The translations under genes were made by a program, and so were the position numbers. Shown here one piece after another: positions 16,938 through 24,490 of a stretch of DNA of 64,000 nucleotides (position 1 is the first letter of the stretch; the number at the start of each line of letters is the position of its first letter). This stretch comes from Myxococcus stipitatus. Lineage in GTDB: Bacteria; Myxococcota; Myxococcia; Myxococcales; Myxococcaceae. The notes below the pieces were generated by a model. That model was given only the letters and a program-made list of their open reading frames with translations. It did not search any database and had not been told where the DNA came from. The stretch spans positions 5,764,001 to 5,828,000 of the forward strand of contig NZ_CP147913.1 of NCBI RefSeq assembly GCF_037414475.1, in the 5' to 3' direction.

Positions 16938-17489
16938 ATGACCGCGCCTCGCATCCTCGCCATCAGCGGGACTCTTCGCATGGATGGCTTCAACAGGCAC
17001 CTCTTGGCGGTGGGCGTGGCGAAGGCGCGGGAGCTGGGCGCGGACGTGGACGTCCTGGACCTGAAGCTGCTGGCCCTCCCCATCTACGATGGGGACGTGG
17101 AGGCCCAGGGCCTTCCCCCGTCCGTGGTGGAGCTGCGCGAGCGCGTGGCCCAGGCGCGGGGCTTCCTCGTGTCCAGCCCCGAGTACAACTCGTCCATTCC
17201 CGGGGGCCTGAAGAACGCCATCGACTGGGCCTCCCGGCCGCCGGGCAGACGCTTCCAGGGGAAGTGGGCCGCCATCATGGGCGCTTCCCCGGGCCCCTTC
17301 GGCACCGCGCGCATGCAGCCGCACCTGCGTCAGGTGTTGTCCTCGACGGGGGCGCTGGTGCTGCCCACCCAGGTGCACGTGATGCGGGCCTCGGAGGCCT
17401 TCACACCCGAGGGCGCGCTGAAGGACCCCGCCCGGCAGAAGGAAGTGGAAGCCCTGGTCACGGAGTTGGTCGAGCGCGTGAAGGGCTGA
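16938..17489 (+). CDS. NADPH-dependent FMN reductase (flavodoxin-like)
   Basis: 183 residues with the family layout: an N-terminal phosphate-binding loop ISGTLRMDGFN (residues 9-19), a central SSPEYNSSIPGGLKNAIDW segment that contacts the flavin, and a GASPGPFGTARMQPHLR loop. These cytoplasmic FMN-binding enzymes reduce quinones, chromate or azo compounds in vitro; the physiological substrate is unknown. The ATG at 16938 is preceded by GGAGGG and lies one base after the phosphomannomutase stop, so the two genes are very likely co-transcribed and may be translationally coupled. Confidence 0.92.
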   Translation: MTAPRILAISGTLRMDGFNRHLLAVGVAKARELGADVDVLDLKLLALPIYDGDVEAQGLPPSVVELRERVAQARGFLVSSPEYNSSIPGGLKNAIDWASRPPGRRFQGKWAAIMGASPGPFGTARMQPHLRQVLSSTGALVLPTQVHVMRASEAFTPEGALKDPARQKEVEALVTELVERVKG

Positions 17490-17503
17490 GAAAGGACACC
17501 GTC

Positions 17504-18436
17504 GTGGCAACGCTTGGAATCGACCTGGGTGGGACGTTCGCCCGCGCGGCCGTGGTGGACGAGGCGGGGAAGATGCTCGCGTCGGCCAAGGTGGCCCTCG
17601 CCGAGCGCAGCCCGTCCAGCGTGGTGGAGACCATCGCCGAGGCGGCGTCCGCGGCGGTGCGCTCCGCGGGGGTCATCGTGGATGCCTGTGGCGTGGGCGC
17701 CGCCGCGCAGATCCACAAGGATTCGGGGGTGCTGTCGGTGGCCCCCAACCTGGGCTGGCGCAACGTGCCGCTGGGCCAATTGCTCACCGACCGGTTGGGG
17801 CAGCCGGTGAAGGTGGTCAATGACTTGTCCGCCGCCGCGTGGGGGGAGCTGCACGTGGGCGCGGGCCGGGGCGCGCAGGACCTGCTGGTGGTGTTCGTGG
17901 GCTCGGGGGTGGGCAGCGCCATCATCTCCGGAGGCCGGCTGCTGGATGGCGCGGGCGGCGTGGCGGGGGAATTGGGCCACATCAAGGTGGTGCCCGGGGG
18001 CCGGCGCTGCGGCTGCGGCGAGCAGGGCTGCCTGGAGGCGTATACGGGAGGGCACAACCTCATCGCCCAGGCGCGCGAGCTGCTGGAGGCGGGGGTTTCG
18101 CCCGCACTGGCGCACCTGGTGGGCGGGGACGGGATGAAGCTGACGCCGGTGGTGTTGGAGCAGGCGGCGGAAGCAGGCGACGCGGCGGCTCGGGAGGTGT
18201 ATGAGCGGGCCGCGCAGTTCCTGGCGCTGGCGGTGGCCAACCAGGTGACGGTGTTGAACCCCGCGCGCCTCATCCTGGGTGGCGGGGTGTTGAACCACTG
18301 CCCGGGCATCCGGCGCCGGGTGCTGGAGGGTGTGCGGGCGTGGGCGTCCCAGACGTCTCGCGAGGGGTTGCTCATCGCCGACGCGGAGCTCGGCGACGAC
18401 AGCGGCCTCATTGGTGCGGCATTGCTGGCCGCGTGA
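17504..18436 (+). CDS. ROK-family sugar kinase (glucokinase-like)
   Basis: 310 residues from GTG 17504, preceded by AAAGGA. The ATP loop is GIDLGGTFARAAVVD, the catalytic aspartate lies in VVNDLSAAAWGE, and the ROK zinc site is complete: C-G-C-G-E-Q-G-C-L-E just after GELGHIKVVPGG. There is no N-terminal winged helix, so it is a kinase rather than a ROK repressor. Glucose is the most likely substrate, with other hexoses or N-acetylated sugars possible. It lies 14 bases after the FMN-reductase gene and 14 bases before the thiol peroxidase gene, giving a probable four-gene unit from 15566 to 18969. Confidence 0.93.
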   Translation: MATLGIDLGGTFARAAVVDEAGKMLASAKVALAERSPSSVVETIAEAASAAVRSAGVIVDACGVGAAAQIHKDSGVLSVAPNLGWRNVPLGQLLTDRLGQPVKVVNDLSAAAWGELHVGAGRGAQDLLVVFVGSGVGSAIISGGRLLDGAGGVAGELGHIKVVPGGRRCGCGEQGCLEAYTGGHNLIAQARELLEAGVSPALAHLVGGDGMKLTPVVLEQAAEAGDAAAREVYERAAQFLALAVANQVTVLNPARLILGGGVLNHCPGIRRRVLEGVRAWASQTSREGLLIADAELGDDSGLIGAALLAA

Positions 18437-18450
18437 GAGAGGAGCCGTGA

Positions 18451-18969
18451 ATGGCGGAGTTCAAGAACCAGGTCACCTACCGCGGACAGCCGGTGACGCT
18501 GGAGGGGGAGGGGCAGGTGCAGGTGGGGGACGTCGCGCCCGACTTCACCGCCTGGAAGGGGTTCTATGAGTCCCACCGTTTGTCGGAGCTGAAGGGCCAG
18601 GTCGTCGTGCTGAGCGTCGCGCCCAGCGTGGACACCAAGGTGTGCGCGGTGCAGCTGCGCATGTTCAACCAGCAGGCGACGCAGATGGGTCCGGACGTGA
18701 AGGTCTGGTACCTGAGCCTGGACCTGCCCTTCGCCCTCAACCGCTTCACCGCGGCCGAGGGGATTCAAAACGTCGCCGTGCTGTCGGACTACAAGGAGCG
18801 CGAGTTCGCGCGGAAGTACGGCCTGTACATGAAGGAGCTGGGAGTGCTGGCGCGCAGCACCTTCGTGGTGGGCCGCGATGGCCGCATTGTCTTCCGGGAA
18901 ATCGTCCCGGAGATGATGCGCGAGCCGGACTACGACGGCGCGCTGGAAGCGGTCCGCAAGGCGCTCTGA
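18451..18969 (+). CDS. tpx: Tpx-type thiol peroxidase lacking the resolving cysteine
   Basis: 172 residues, normal Tpx length. The peroxidatic site is SVAPSVDTKVC with Cys65. At the place where typical Tpx proteins carry the resolving cysteine (LPFAQxRFC), this protein reads DLPFALNRFTAAEG, so Thr100 replaces it. Cys65 is the only cysteine in the protein. The family reduces hydrogen peroxide and alkyl hydroperoxides using thioredoxin through an internal disulfide; this copy would have to work as a 1-Cys peroxidase with an outside thiol. A strong GAGAGGAG site precedes the ATG, and it is the last gene of the unit starting at 15566. Confidence 0.92.
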   Translation: MAEFKNQVTYRGQPVTLEGEGQVQVGDVAPDFTAWKGFYESHRLSELKGQVVVLSVAPSVDTKVCAVQLRMFNQQATQMGPDVKVWYLSLDLPFALNRFTAAEGIQNVAVLSDYKEREFARKYGLYMKELGVLARSTFVVGRDGRIVFREIVPEMMREPDYDGALEAVRKAL

Positions 18970-18979
18970 GGCTCGAGCG

Positions 18980-18994
18980 GCCTGGCTTCCAGGC
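18980..18994. terminator. Short hairpin in the tpx convergent gap
   Basis: GCCTGG (18980-18985) pairs with CCAGGC (18989-18994) across a CTT loop, in the 46-base gap between tpx and the convergent membrane-protein gene. It is small but GC-rich and could serve as a terminator in either direction. Confidence 0.4.
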
Positions 18995-19015
18995 GCGGGA
19001 CGTCGCCGTGGCGCA

Positions 19016-19420
19016 TCAGGCGGGCACCAGTCGGGCCTGCTTGAGGGCCATGCCCTGGAGGCCGGCGAAGACGGCGACGGCCAGGGCCTGGACCACGACG
19101 AAGGCCTGGCCCCACGCCGTGGGCTGGACCCAGCCGGAGGCGAGCAGCGCGAAGCTGTCCGCCGTCCACATCACGTTGATGCCGATGATGGTCCACACGA
19201 ACGCTCGCGAGACGAGCGGGCGCAGGGCGAAGAAGACGAGCATCGCGGCGTAGGGGAGCAGGCCTCCGCCGGCGACTCGGAGCAGCGTGACGTCCAGCCC
19301 GAGCAGCTCGCTCAGGGGGCTTGCGCCGAAGCACATCAGCGCGCCGGTGGCGCCGCTGGCGAGACCGTCGGCGAGCAGGGTGTGGCCCATCATCGTGCGG
19401 GAAGCGGGAACGGCGTTCAT
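19016..19420 (-). CDS. Small integral membrane protein, unknown function
   Basis: 134 residues from ATG 19420 (MNAVPASRTMMGH). Four hydrophobic helices follow the first 12 residues, with a glycine-rich first helix (LADGLASGATGAL). It resembles no enzyme I recognise. An extended start at 19477 would run into the putative operator between it and the XRE regulator, so the shorter start is preferred. It diverges from the XRE gene, a typical arrangement for a target controlled by its neighbouring regulator. Confidence 0.75.
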   Translation of the reverse strand: MNAVPASRTMMGHTLLADGLASGATGALMCFGASPLSELLGLDVTLLRVAGGGLLPYAAMLVFFALRPLVSRAFVWTIIGINVMWTADSFALLASGWVQPTAWGQAFVVVQALAVAVFAGLQGMALKQARLVPA

Positions 19421-19503
19421 GGAGGTGTCCTCTGGGAAGCCGGCGCCGGTGAATCCGGCCGCCGTGTGAGGACACAAATTGCGCGCCGGAGCATTTGAAG
19501 TCG

Positions 19504-19520
19504 ATTACGCCAGAGGTAAT
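19504..19520. promoter_or_regulatory. Inverted repeat between the XRE and membrane-protein genes
   Basis: ATTAC (19504-19508) and GTAAT (19516-19520) form a perfect dyad with a seven-base spacer. It lies in the 135-base divergent gap, about 36 bases upstream of the XRE start. Its AT content stands out from the surroundings. It is a candidate operator for the XRE protein; no biochemical evidence exists. Confidence 0.45.
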
Positions 19521-19555
19521 TGGAGCGCTTCCCCCGCGTTCCTAGGGTCCGGGAC

Positions 19556-20365
19556 ATGATGATGCCGAGCCGTCCGGTGGGAGAGTTGCTGCGGGAGTGG
19601 CGCCAGCGCCGCAGCTTGAGTCAGTTGGACCTGGCGATGCGCGCGGAGGTCTCCGCGCGCCACGTGAGCTTCCTGGAGACGGGGCGTTCGGCGCCCAGCC
19701 GGGACATGCTGCTGCACCTGGCCGAGGAGCTGGAGGTGCCGCTGCGCGAGCGCAACGCCCTCTTGATGGCCGCGGGCTTCGCGCCCGCGTATCCGGAGAA
19801 CTCGCTGGAGGAGCCGCAGATGAAGGCCGCCCGCGAGGCGGTGGAGCTGGTGCTCTCCGGACACGAGCCCTATCCCGCGCTCGCGGTGGACCGGCACTGG
19901 CATCTCATCACGGCGAACCGCGCGGTGGGCCTCTTGCTGGAAGGCATTCCCTCCGAGCTGCTCACGCCGCCCGTCAACGTGCTGCGCTTGAGCCTGCACC
20001 CCGAGGGCCTGGCGCCGCGCATCCTCAACCTGGAGCAGTGGCGCGCGCACATCCTGGCGCGGCTTCAGCGGCAGGCGGCGGCCACGGCGGATGCGAAGCT
20101 GGCGGCGCTGCTCGGGGCGCTCCGGGACATGGGCGGCGGTGGCGCCGCGCACGAGGTGCCGGACTTCACCAGCATCGTGGTGCCCCTGCGCATGAAGACC
20201 CGGTTGGGCGTGATGTCCTTCATCAGCACCACGACGGTGTTCGGCACGCCCATGGACATCACCCTGTCGGAGCTCGCCATCGAGTCGTTCTTCCCCGCGG
20301 ACGCCGTGACGGGAGAGCTGCTCCGCGAGGCCGCCGCGGCGGCGCGGCGCTCCGACATGGTCTGA
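19556..20365 (+). CDS. XRE-family transcriptional regulator with MmyB-like ligand-binding domain
   Basis: 269 residues. An XRE helix-turn-helix covers about residues 7-62 (LLREWRQRRSLSQLDLAMRA and SARHVSFLETGRSAPS). A MmyB-type domain follows, recognisable by ALAVDRHWHLITANRA near 110, LRLSLHPEGLAPRI near 145 and a C-terminal TTTVFGTPMDITLSELAIESFFPAD. MmyB-type domains are PAS-like and are thought to bind small hydrophobic ligands. Three ATG codons occur in a row at 19556-19564; the first is used here. It probably controls the divergent membrane-protein gene. Confidence 0.92.
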   Translation: MMMPSRPVGELLREWRQRRSLSQLDLAMRAEVSARHVSFLETGRSAPSRDMLLHLAEELEVPLRERNALLMAAGFAPAYPENSLEEPQMKAAREAVELVLSGHEPYPALAVDRHWHLITANRAVGLLLEGIPSELLTPPVNVLRLSLHPEGLAPRILNLEQWRAHILARLQRQAAATADAKLAALLGALRDMGGGGAAHEVPDFTSIVVPLRMKTRLGVMSFISTTTVFGTPMDITLSELAIESFFPADAVTGELLREAAAAARRSDMV

Positions 20366-20404
20366 CCGGCCACCCCGGGCCACGGGGCTCCCCGGGAGTC
20401 TCCC

Positions 20405-20480
20405 AGTGAAAATAGATAAGTAGTTAATTCAATTATTTCTTGAATTATCAGAAGTAGTTGAAATGACTGTATGTCTGTCT
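20405..20480. promoter_or_regulatory. AT-rich island with perfect inverted repeat upstream of the P-type ATPase
   Basis: This stretch is strikingly AT-rich for this genome. It contains a perfect 8-bp dyad, TAATTCAA (20425-20432) and TTGAATTA (20440-20447), with a seven-base spacer. It lies 40-120 bases after the XRE gene stop and 120-200 bases before the ATPase start. A promoter/operator region for the ATPase is the likeliest reading; a terminator is less likely because the stem has little GC. Confidence 0.5.
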
Positions 20481-20602
20481 CGGACCGCACGTGACGCCTG
20501 CTCCCTGCGAGGGCGGGCGTGAAGCGCGGGGACGCGCCGGACATAGCTTTTGCGTGGGAGGAGCTGCCTCCCTTCACCACTGTCGCTGGCAGGGGGAGTC
20601 CC

Positions 20603-23440
20603 ATGCACGAGCCGCCACCCGCCGCGCCTGGGAAGGACGCCATCGCGTCCTCGCGCGGAGCCGTGCCCTGGCATGCCTTGCCACCCGAGCGGGTGTTCGA
20701 GCAGCTGGGCAGTGGAGCAGGGGGGCTGACGGACGGGCAGGCGCGGGAGCGGCTGTCCCGTCATGGGCCCAACGTGTTGCAGCGCCAGAAGGGCGAGGGG
20801 CCGCTGAAGCTGCTCTGGCGTCAGGTGAACAGTCCCTTCATCTGGGTGCTCGTCGTCTCGGCGGTGCTGGCGGTGGCGTTGGGGAAGGTGACGGACGGGC
20901 TGGTGGTGGCCGCCGTGGTGGTGCTCAACACGGTGATTGGCTTCGTGCAGGAGTACCGCGCGGGGCGGGCCATCGAGGCGCTGAGCCGGATGGTGCCGGA
21001 GAACGCCACGGTGGTGCGGGACGGGAGCAAGCGCGCGGTGCCCGCCTCGGAGCTGGTGCCGGGGGACGTGGTGGAGGTGGCCTCCGGCGACAAGGTGCCC
21101 GCGGACATGCGGCTGGTCACCTCGCGCAACCTGCAGGTGGAGGAGGCCGCGCTCACGGGTGAGTCGGTGCCGGCGGCGAAGCAGCCCTTGGCGGTGGAGG
21201 CGGACGCGGAGCTGGGGGACCGCCGGAGCGTCGTCTTTGGCGGGACGCTGGTGACGTCCGGTGTGGCCACGGCGGTGGTGGTGGCGACGGGCGGCGCGAC
21301 GGAGCTGGGGCGCATCTCGGAGATGCTCCGCGAGGCCACGGATTTGGAGACGCCGCTGACGAAGGCGCTGGCGAGCATCGCCAAGGTCATCACCCTGGCC
21401 ATCCTGATTGTCTCCGTGATTCTGCTTGGGGTGGGGCTGTGGCGCGGCTACGACATCAGCGAGGCGGTGGTGCTGGCCATCACCCTGGCGGTGGCGGCGA
21501 TTCCCGAGGGCCTGCCGGCCATCGTCACCATCGCGCTGGCCATCGGCGTGCAACGCATGGCGGCCCGGCGCGCGGTCATCCGCAAGCTGCCGGCGGTGGA
21601 GACGCTGGGGAGCACCACCGTCATCTGCTCGGACAAGACGGGGACCCTCACGCGCAACGAGATGACGGTGCAGGCGCTGTGGACGCAGGTGGGGCGCTAC
21701 ACGATGACGGGCGTGGGGTATGCGCCTCGGGGCGAGTTACGCCGGGATGGCCCGCCGCTCAGCGAGCTGATGATGCCCGACGACGTGCGGGAGCTCCTGC
21801 TCGGAGGGGTGTTGTGCAACGACGCCTCGCTGGATGGGCGCGACGGTGAGTGGCGGATGACGGGAGACCCCACCGAGGGTGCGCTGGTGGTGGCGGCGGA
21901 GAAGGTGGGCCTGGGCGTGGAGGAGCTGCGCGCGCGCTACCGCCGGTTGGATGCGATTCCGTTCGAGTCCGAGCACCAGTTCATGGCGACGCTCCATGAC
22001 GACGGGCGCGGCGGCCGGCTGTTGTTCCTGAAGGGCGCGCCGGAGGTGGTGCTGGCGCGCTGTACCCGGGATGGGCGGGCCCCCGATGGGCTGGTGCACG
22101 CGGAGGTGGAGCGGCTGGCGAGGCGGGGGATGCGGGTGTTGGCGGTGGCCTCGCGCGAGCTGCCGGGGACTCACAACAGCTTGCGTCCGGAGGACGTGGA
22201 GGAGGGGCTGGGGCTCCTGGGGTTGGAGGGGATGATGGACCCTCCACGCGAGGAGGCCATCGAGGCGGTGCGGGCCTGTCATCAGGCGGGCATCGTCGTG
22301 AAGATGATTACGGGCGACCACCTGGCGACGGCGGAGGCCATCGGCGCGCGGCTGGGGCTGCTCGAGCCGGGGACCGCGGGCATCGTCGGCGCGAAGCTGG
22401 AGTCGCTGGGAGACGCGGCGCTGGTGGAGGTGGCGGAGCGCACCCATGTCTTCGCGCGGGTGGCGCCGGAGCACAAGCTGCGGCTGGTGCGTGCGCTCCA
22501 GAAGCGGCGGCACGTGGTGGCGATGACGGGCGACGGAGTGAACGACGCGCCCGCGCTGAAGCAGGCGAACATCGGCGTGGCGATGGGCATCACCGGGACG
22601 GCGGTGTCGAAGGAGGCGGCGGACATCGTCCTCACGGACGACAACTTCGCGTCCATCGCCGCGGCGGTGGAGGAGGGGCGGCGCGTCTACGACAACCTCA
22701 TCAAGTCGCTGGCCTTCGTGCTGCCGACGAACCTGGGGCTGGCGCTGATTCTCCTGTGTGGCGTGGCGTTCTTCCCCATCCAGGACTTCGGCGGTGGGCC
22801 GGTGCCGTTGATGGCGATGCGGCCGACGCAGCTGCTCTGGATAAACCTGGTGGCGACGGTGACGCTGGCGCTGCCCCTGGCGTTCGAGGCGCGCGAGTCG
22901 GATGTGATGCGGCGCAGGCCGCGCAGTCCGGACGAACCGGTGCTCAGTCACTTCGTGGTGATGCGCACGGGACTGGTGGCGCTGTTGATGGCGGCGGGCG
23001 CGATGGGGTTGTTCTTCTGGGAATACAACTTCGAGCTGCCGCACGTGGGGCATGCGCGGGCGCTGGCGGAGGCGCAGACGATGGCCGTCAACACGGTCAT
23101 CAGCTTCCAGATTTTCTACATGGTGATGTGCCGCACGTTGACGGGCTCGCTGCGCAAGGTGGGCCTGTTCAGCAACCCCTCCGTGTTCATGGGGATTGGG
23201 GTGCTGGTGCTCTTGCAGCTCGCGTTCATGTACGTGCCGTTCATGCGGGACATCTTCGGCACGGCGCCGCTGTCGCTCGAGTCCATCGGGTTGTCCGTGC
23301 TCGTGGGCGCGGTGGTGTTGCCCACGGTGGGATTCGAGAAGTGGCTGCGAGGCCGCAAGGACGGAGGTCCCGTGGAGCCGCGTCCGCGAGGAGAGCGCAC
23401 GCCGCCTCCAGACAGAACGCGCGAGCGGCTCCCCGCGTGA
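20603..23440 (+). CDS. P2-type cation-transporting ATPase
   Basis: 945 residues. The start is ATG 20603 with an AGGGGGAG site just upstream; the frame is open further back to 20519. Order of elements: cation_ATPase N-domain (to about 80), TM1-2, actuator domain with TGES near 185, TM3-4 with PEGLP near 303, phosphorylation site DKTGTLT (Asp about 344), nucleotide-binding domain with KGAPE, hinge GDGVNDAPAL, then TM5-10. The PEGLP glutamate is the family's transported-ion ligand in TM4. TM6 reads LLWINLVATVTLALPLAFEA, where calcium pumps have N-L-V-T-D, so the key TM6 aspartate is missing. This points away from a SERCA-like calcium pump and towards bacterial Na+/K+/H+/Mg2+-like pumps; the ion is uncertain. 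Confidence 0.93.
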   Translation: MHEPPPAAPGKDAIASSRGAVPWHALPPERVFEQLGSGAGGLTDGQARERLSRHGPNVLQRQKGEGPLKLLWRQVNSPFIWVLVVSAVLAVALGKVTDGLVVAAVVVLNTVIGFVQEYRAGRAIEALSRMVPENATVVRDGSKRAVPASELVPGDVVEVASGDKVPADMRLVTSRNLQVEEAALTGESVPAAKQPLAVEADAELGDRRSVVFGGTLVTSGVATAVVVATGGATELGRISEMLREATDLETPLTKALASIAKVITLAILIVSVILLGVGLWRGYDISEAVVLAITLAVAAIPEGLPAIVTIALAIGVQRMAARRAVIRKLPAVETLGSTTVICSDKTGTLTRNEMTVQALWTQVGRYTMTGVGYAPRGELRRDGPPLSELMMPDDVRELLLGGVLCNDASLDGRDGEWRMTGDPTEGALVVAAEKVGLGVEELRARYRRLDAIPFESEHQFMATLHDDGRGGRLLFLKGAPEVVLARCTRDGRAPDGLVHAEVERLARRGMRVLAVASRELPGTHNSLRPEDVEEGLGLLGLEGMMDPPREEAIEAVRACHQAGIVVKMITGDHLATAEAIGARLGLLEPGTAGIVGAKLESLGDAALVEVAERTHVFARVAPEHKLRLVRALQKRRHVVAMTGDGVNDAPALKQANIGVAMGITGTAVSKEAADIVLTDDNFASIAAAVEEGRRVYDNLIKSLAFVLPTNLGLALILLCGVAFFPIQDFGGGPVPLMAMRPTQLLWINLVATVTLALPLAFEARESDVMRRRPRSPDEPVLSHFVVMRTGLVALLMAAGAMGLFFWEYNFELPHVGHARALAEAQTMAVNTVISFQIFYMVMCRTLTGSLRKVGLFSNPSVFMGIGVLVLLQLAFMYVPFMRDIFGTAPLSLESIGLSVLVGAVVLPTVGFEKWLRGRKDGGPVEPRPRGERTPPPDRTRERLPA

Positions 23441-23452
23441 AGCGAGGCGCCG

Positions 23453-24421
23453 TCAGCGCTCCGTGCGCGCGGCCTGGCCGGCGGCGTCGGGGAGCGAGGT
23501 GTCCTCGGGCTCGAAGACGATGGGGCAGCGGTCCAGCTTGGGACCACAGGCGTGGTCCAGGTCCGCGCGGGTGTCGCAGCCCGGCCGCTCCTCGCAGGTG
23601 TCCGGCAGGAAGGCCCAGACGAACTGGAGCACGTTGCCTCGGCGTCCTTCGGGCAGCGCGGCCAGGAAGTCCTCGCGGTAGGTGTCGAACAGCTTCGCCA
23701 GGTGCACCGTGCCCCGGTCCAGCCGCACATGGCGCTTGTCGCCCACGTAGCGCTGGCAGGCCTCGTTGAGCTGCGCGTCCAGGAACTCCGGCTGGAAGTG
23801 GGAGCCCTCCATGCGAGGTCCGCCGCGCGTGGCCTGGAAGAGCGCCAGGTGGACGCGCGGGTCGGCGAACTCACCCAGCAGGATGCGGTGACGCAAGGAC
23901 CACAGCGTCATCCTCCGGCCACCCACGCGCCACGAGCGGCCCCAGAAGAACCTCCCCAGCCACGGCTGCTCCACGCTCTCCAGATAGGGATACCCATCCA
24001 CCACCTGCTGGAGCACGAGCGCGTTGTAGGCGTTGAGCCAGAAGGCCAGCGCGTCCTCCGACGTGGGGAAGACGTCCTCCCGGAGGTGTGGGGAGAAGGA
24101 CGCGAGCGACTCGACGAACCGGTCCAGGTCCGCGCGCTCCCGTCCGATGGAGGAGAAGTCCACGGCCCCATCCGAGCGCACGTGCCGCAGCACCTGGGCG
24201 TAGTCGTGGTAGTGGAACGGCCGCTCCGCCGAGGGCACCGTCGCGGGCAGCATACCCCGGACGTACAGCGCCCCCAGCGCTCCCACCGAGGCGAGCAGCA
24301 CGATGGGAATCAGGAACCGGCGGCGCGAAGTCACGGGGGCGTCCACGGAGCGCGCAGCATAGTCCACCGCCTCCCACCGCCGCGGACCGGCTTGCCCCCA
24401 TTGGAAGAACTGCTCTGTCAA
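23453..24421 (-). CDS. DUF547-domain membrane-anchored protein
   Basis: 322 residues with one hydrophobic segment at about 36-55, suggesting an envelope anchor. The body carries DUF547 signs: YAQVLRHVRSDGAVDFSSI, the ALAFWLNAYNALVLQQVV box near 130, and MTLWSLRHRILLGEFADPRVHLAL. No catalytic activity is known for the family, although a papain-like fold has been proposed. The C-terminal 45 residues are rich in cysteine (C-E-E-R-P-G-C ... C-G-P-K-L-D-R-C), which would allow disulfides outside the cytoplasm. A later GTG start at 24334 (VTSRRRFLIPIVL) would give a cleaner signal-anchor. It ends 12 bases from the convergent ATPase stop. Confidence 0.83.
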   Translation of the reverse strand: MTEQFFQWGQAGPRRWEAVDYAARSVDAPVTSRRRFLIPIVLLASVGALGALYVRGMLPATVPSAERPFHYHDYAQVLRHVRSDGAVDFSSIGRERADLDRFVESLASFSPHLREDVFPTSEDALAFWLNAYNALVLQQVVDGYPYLESVEQPWLGRFFWGRSWRVGGRRMTLWSLRHRILLGEFADPRVHLALFQATRGGPRMEGSHFQPEFLDAQLNEACQRYVGDKRHVRLDRGTVHLAKLFDTYREDFLAALPEGRRGNVLQFVWAFLPDTCEERPGCDTRADLDHACGPKLDRCPIVFEPEDTSLPDAAGQAARTER

Positions 24422-24490
24422 TTAAGGGATTGTTGCTTTCTCTTGTCTTGAGACAGAGTGCTCCCAGTGAATCACGGGAGGGAGTCAGCT

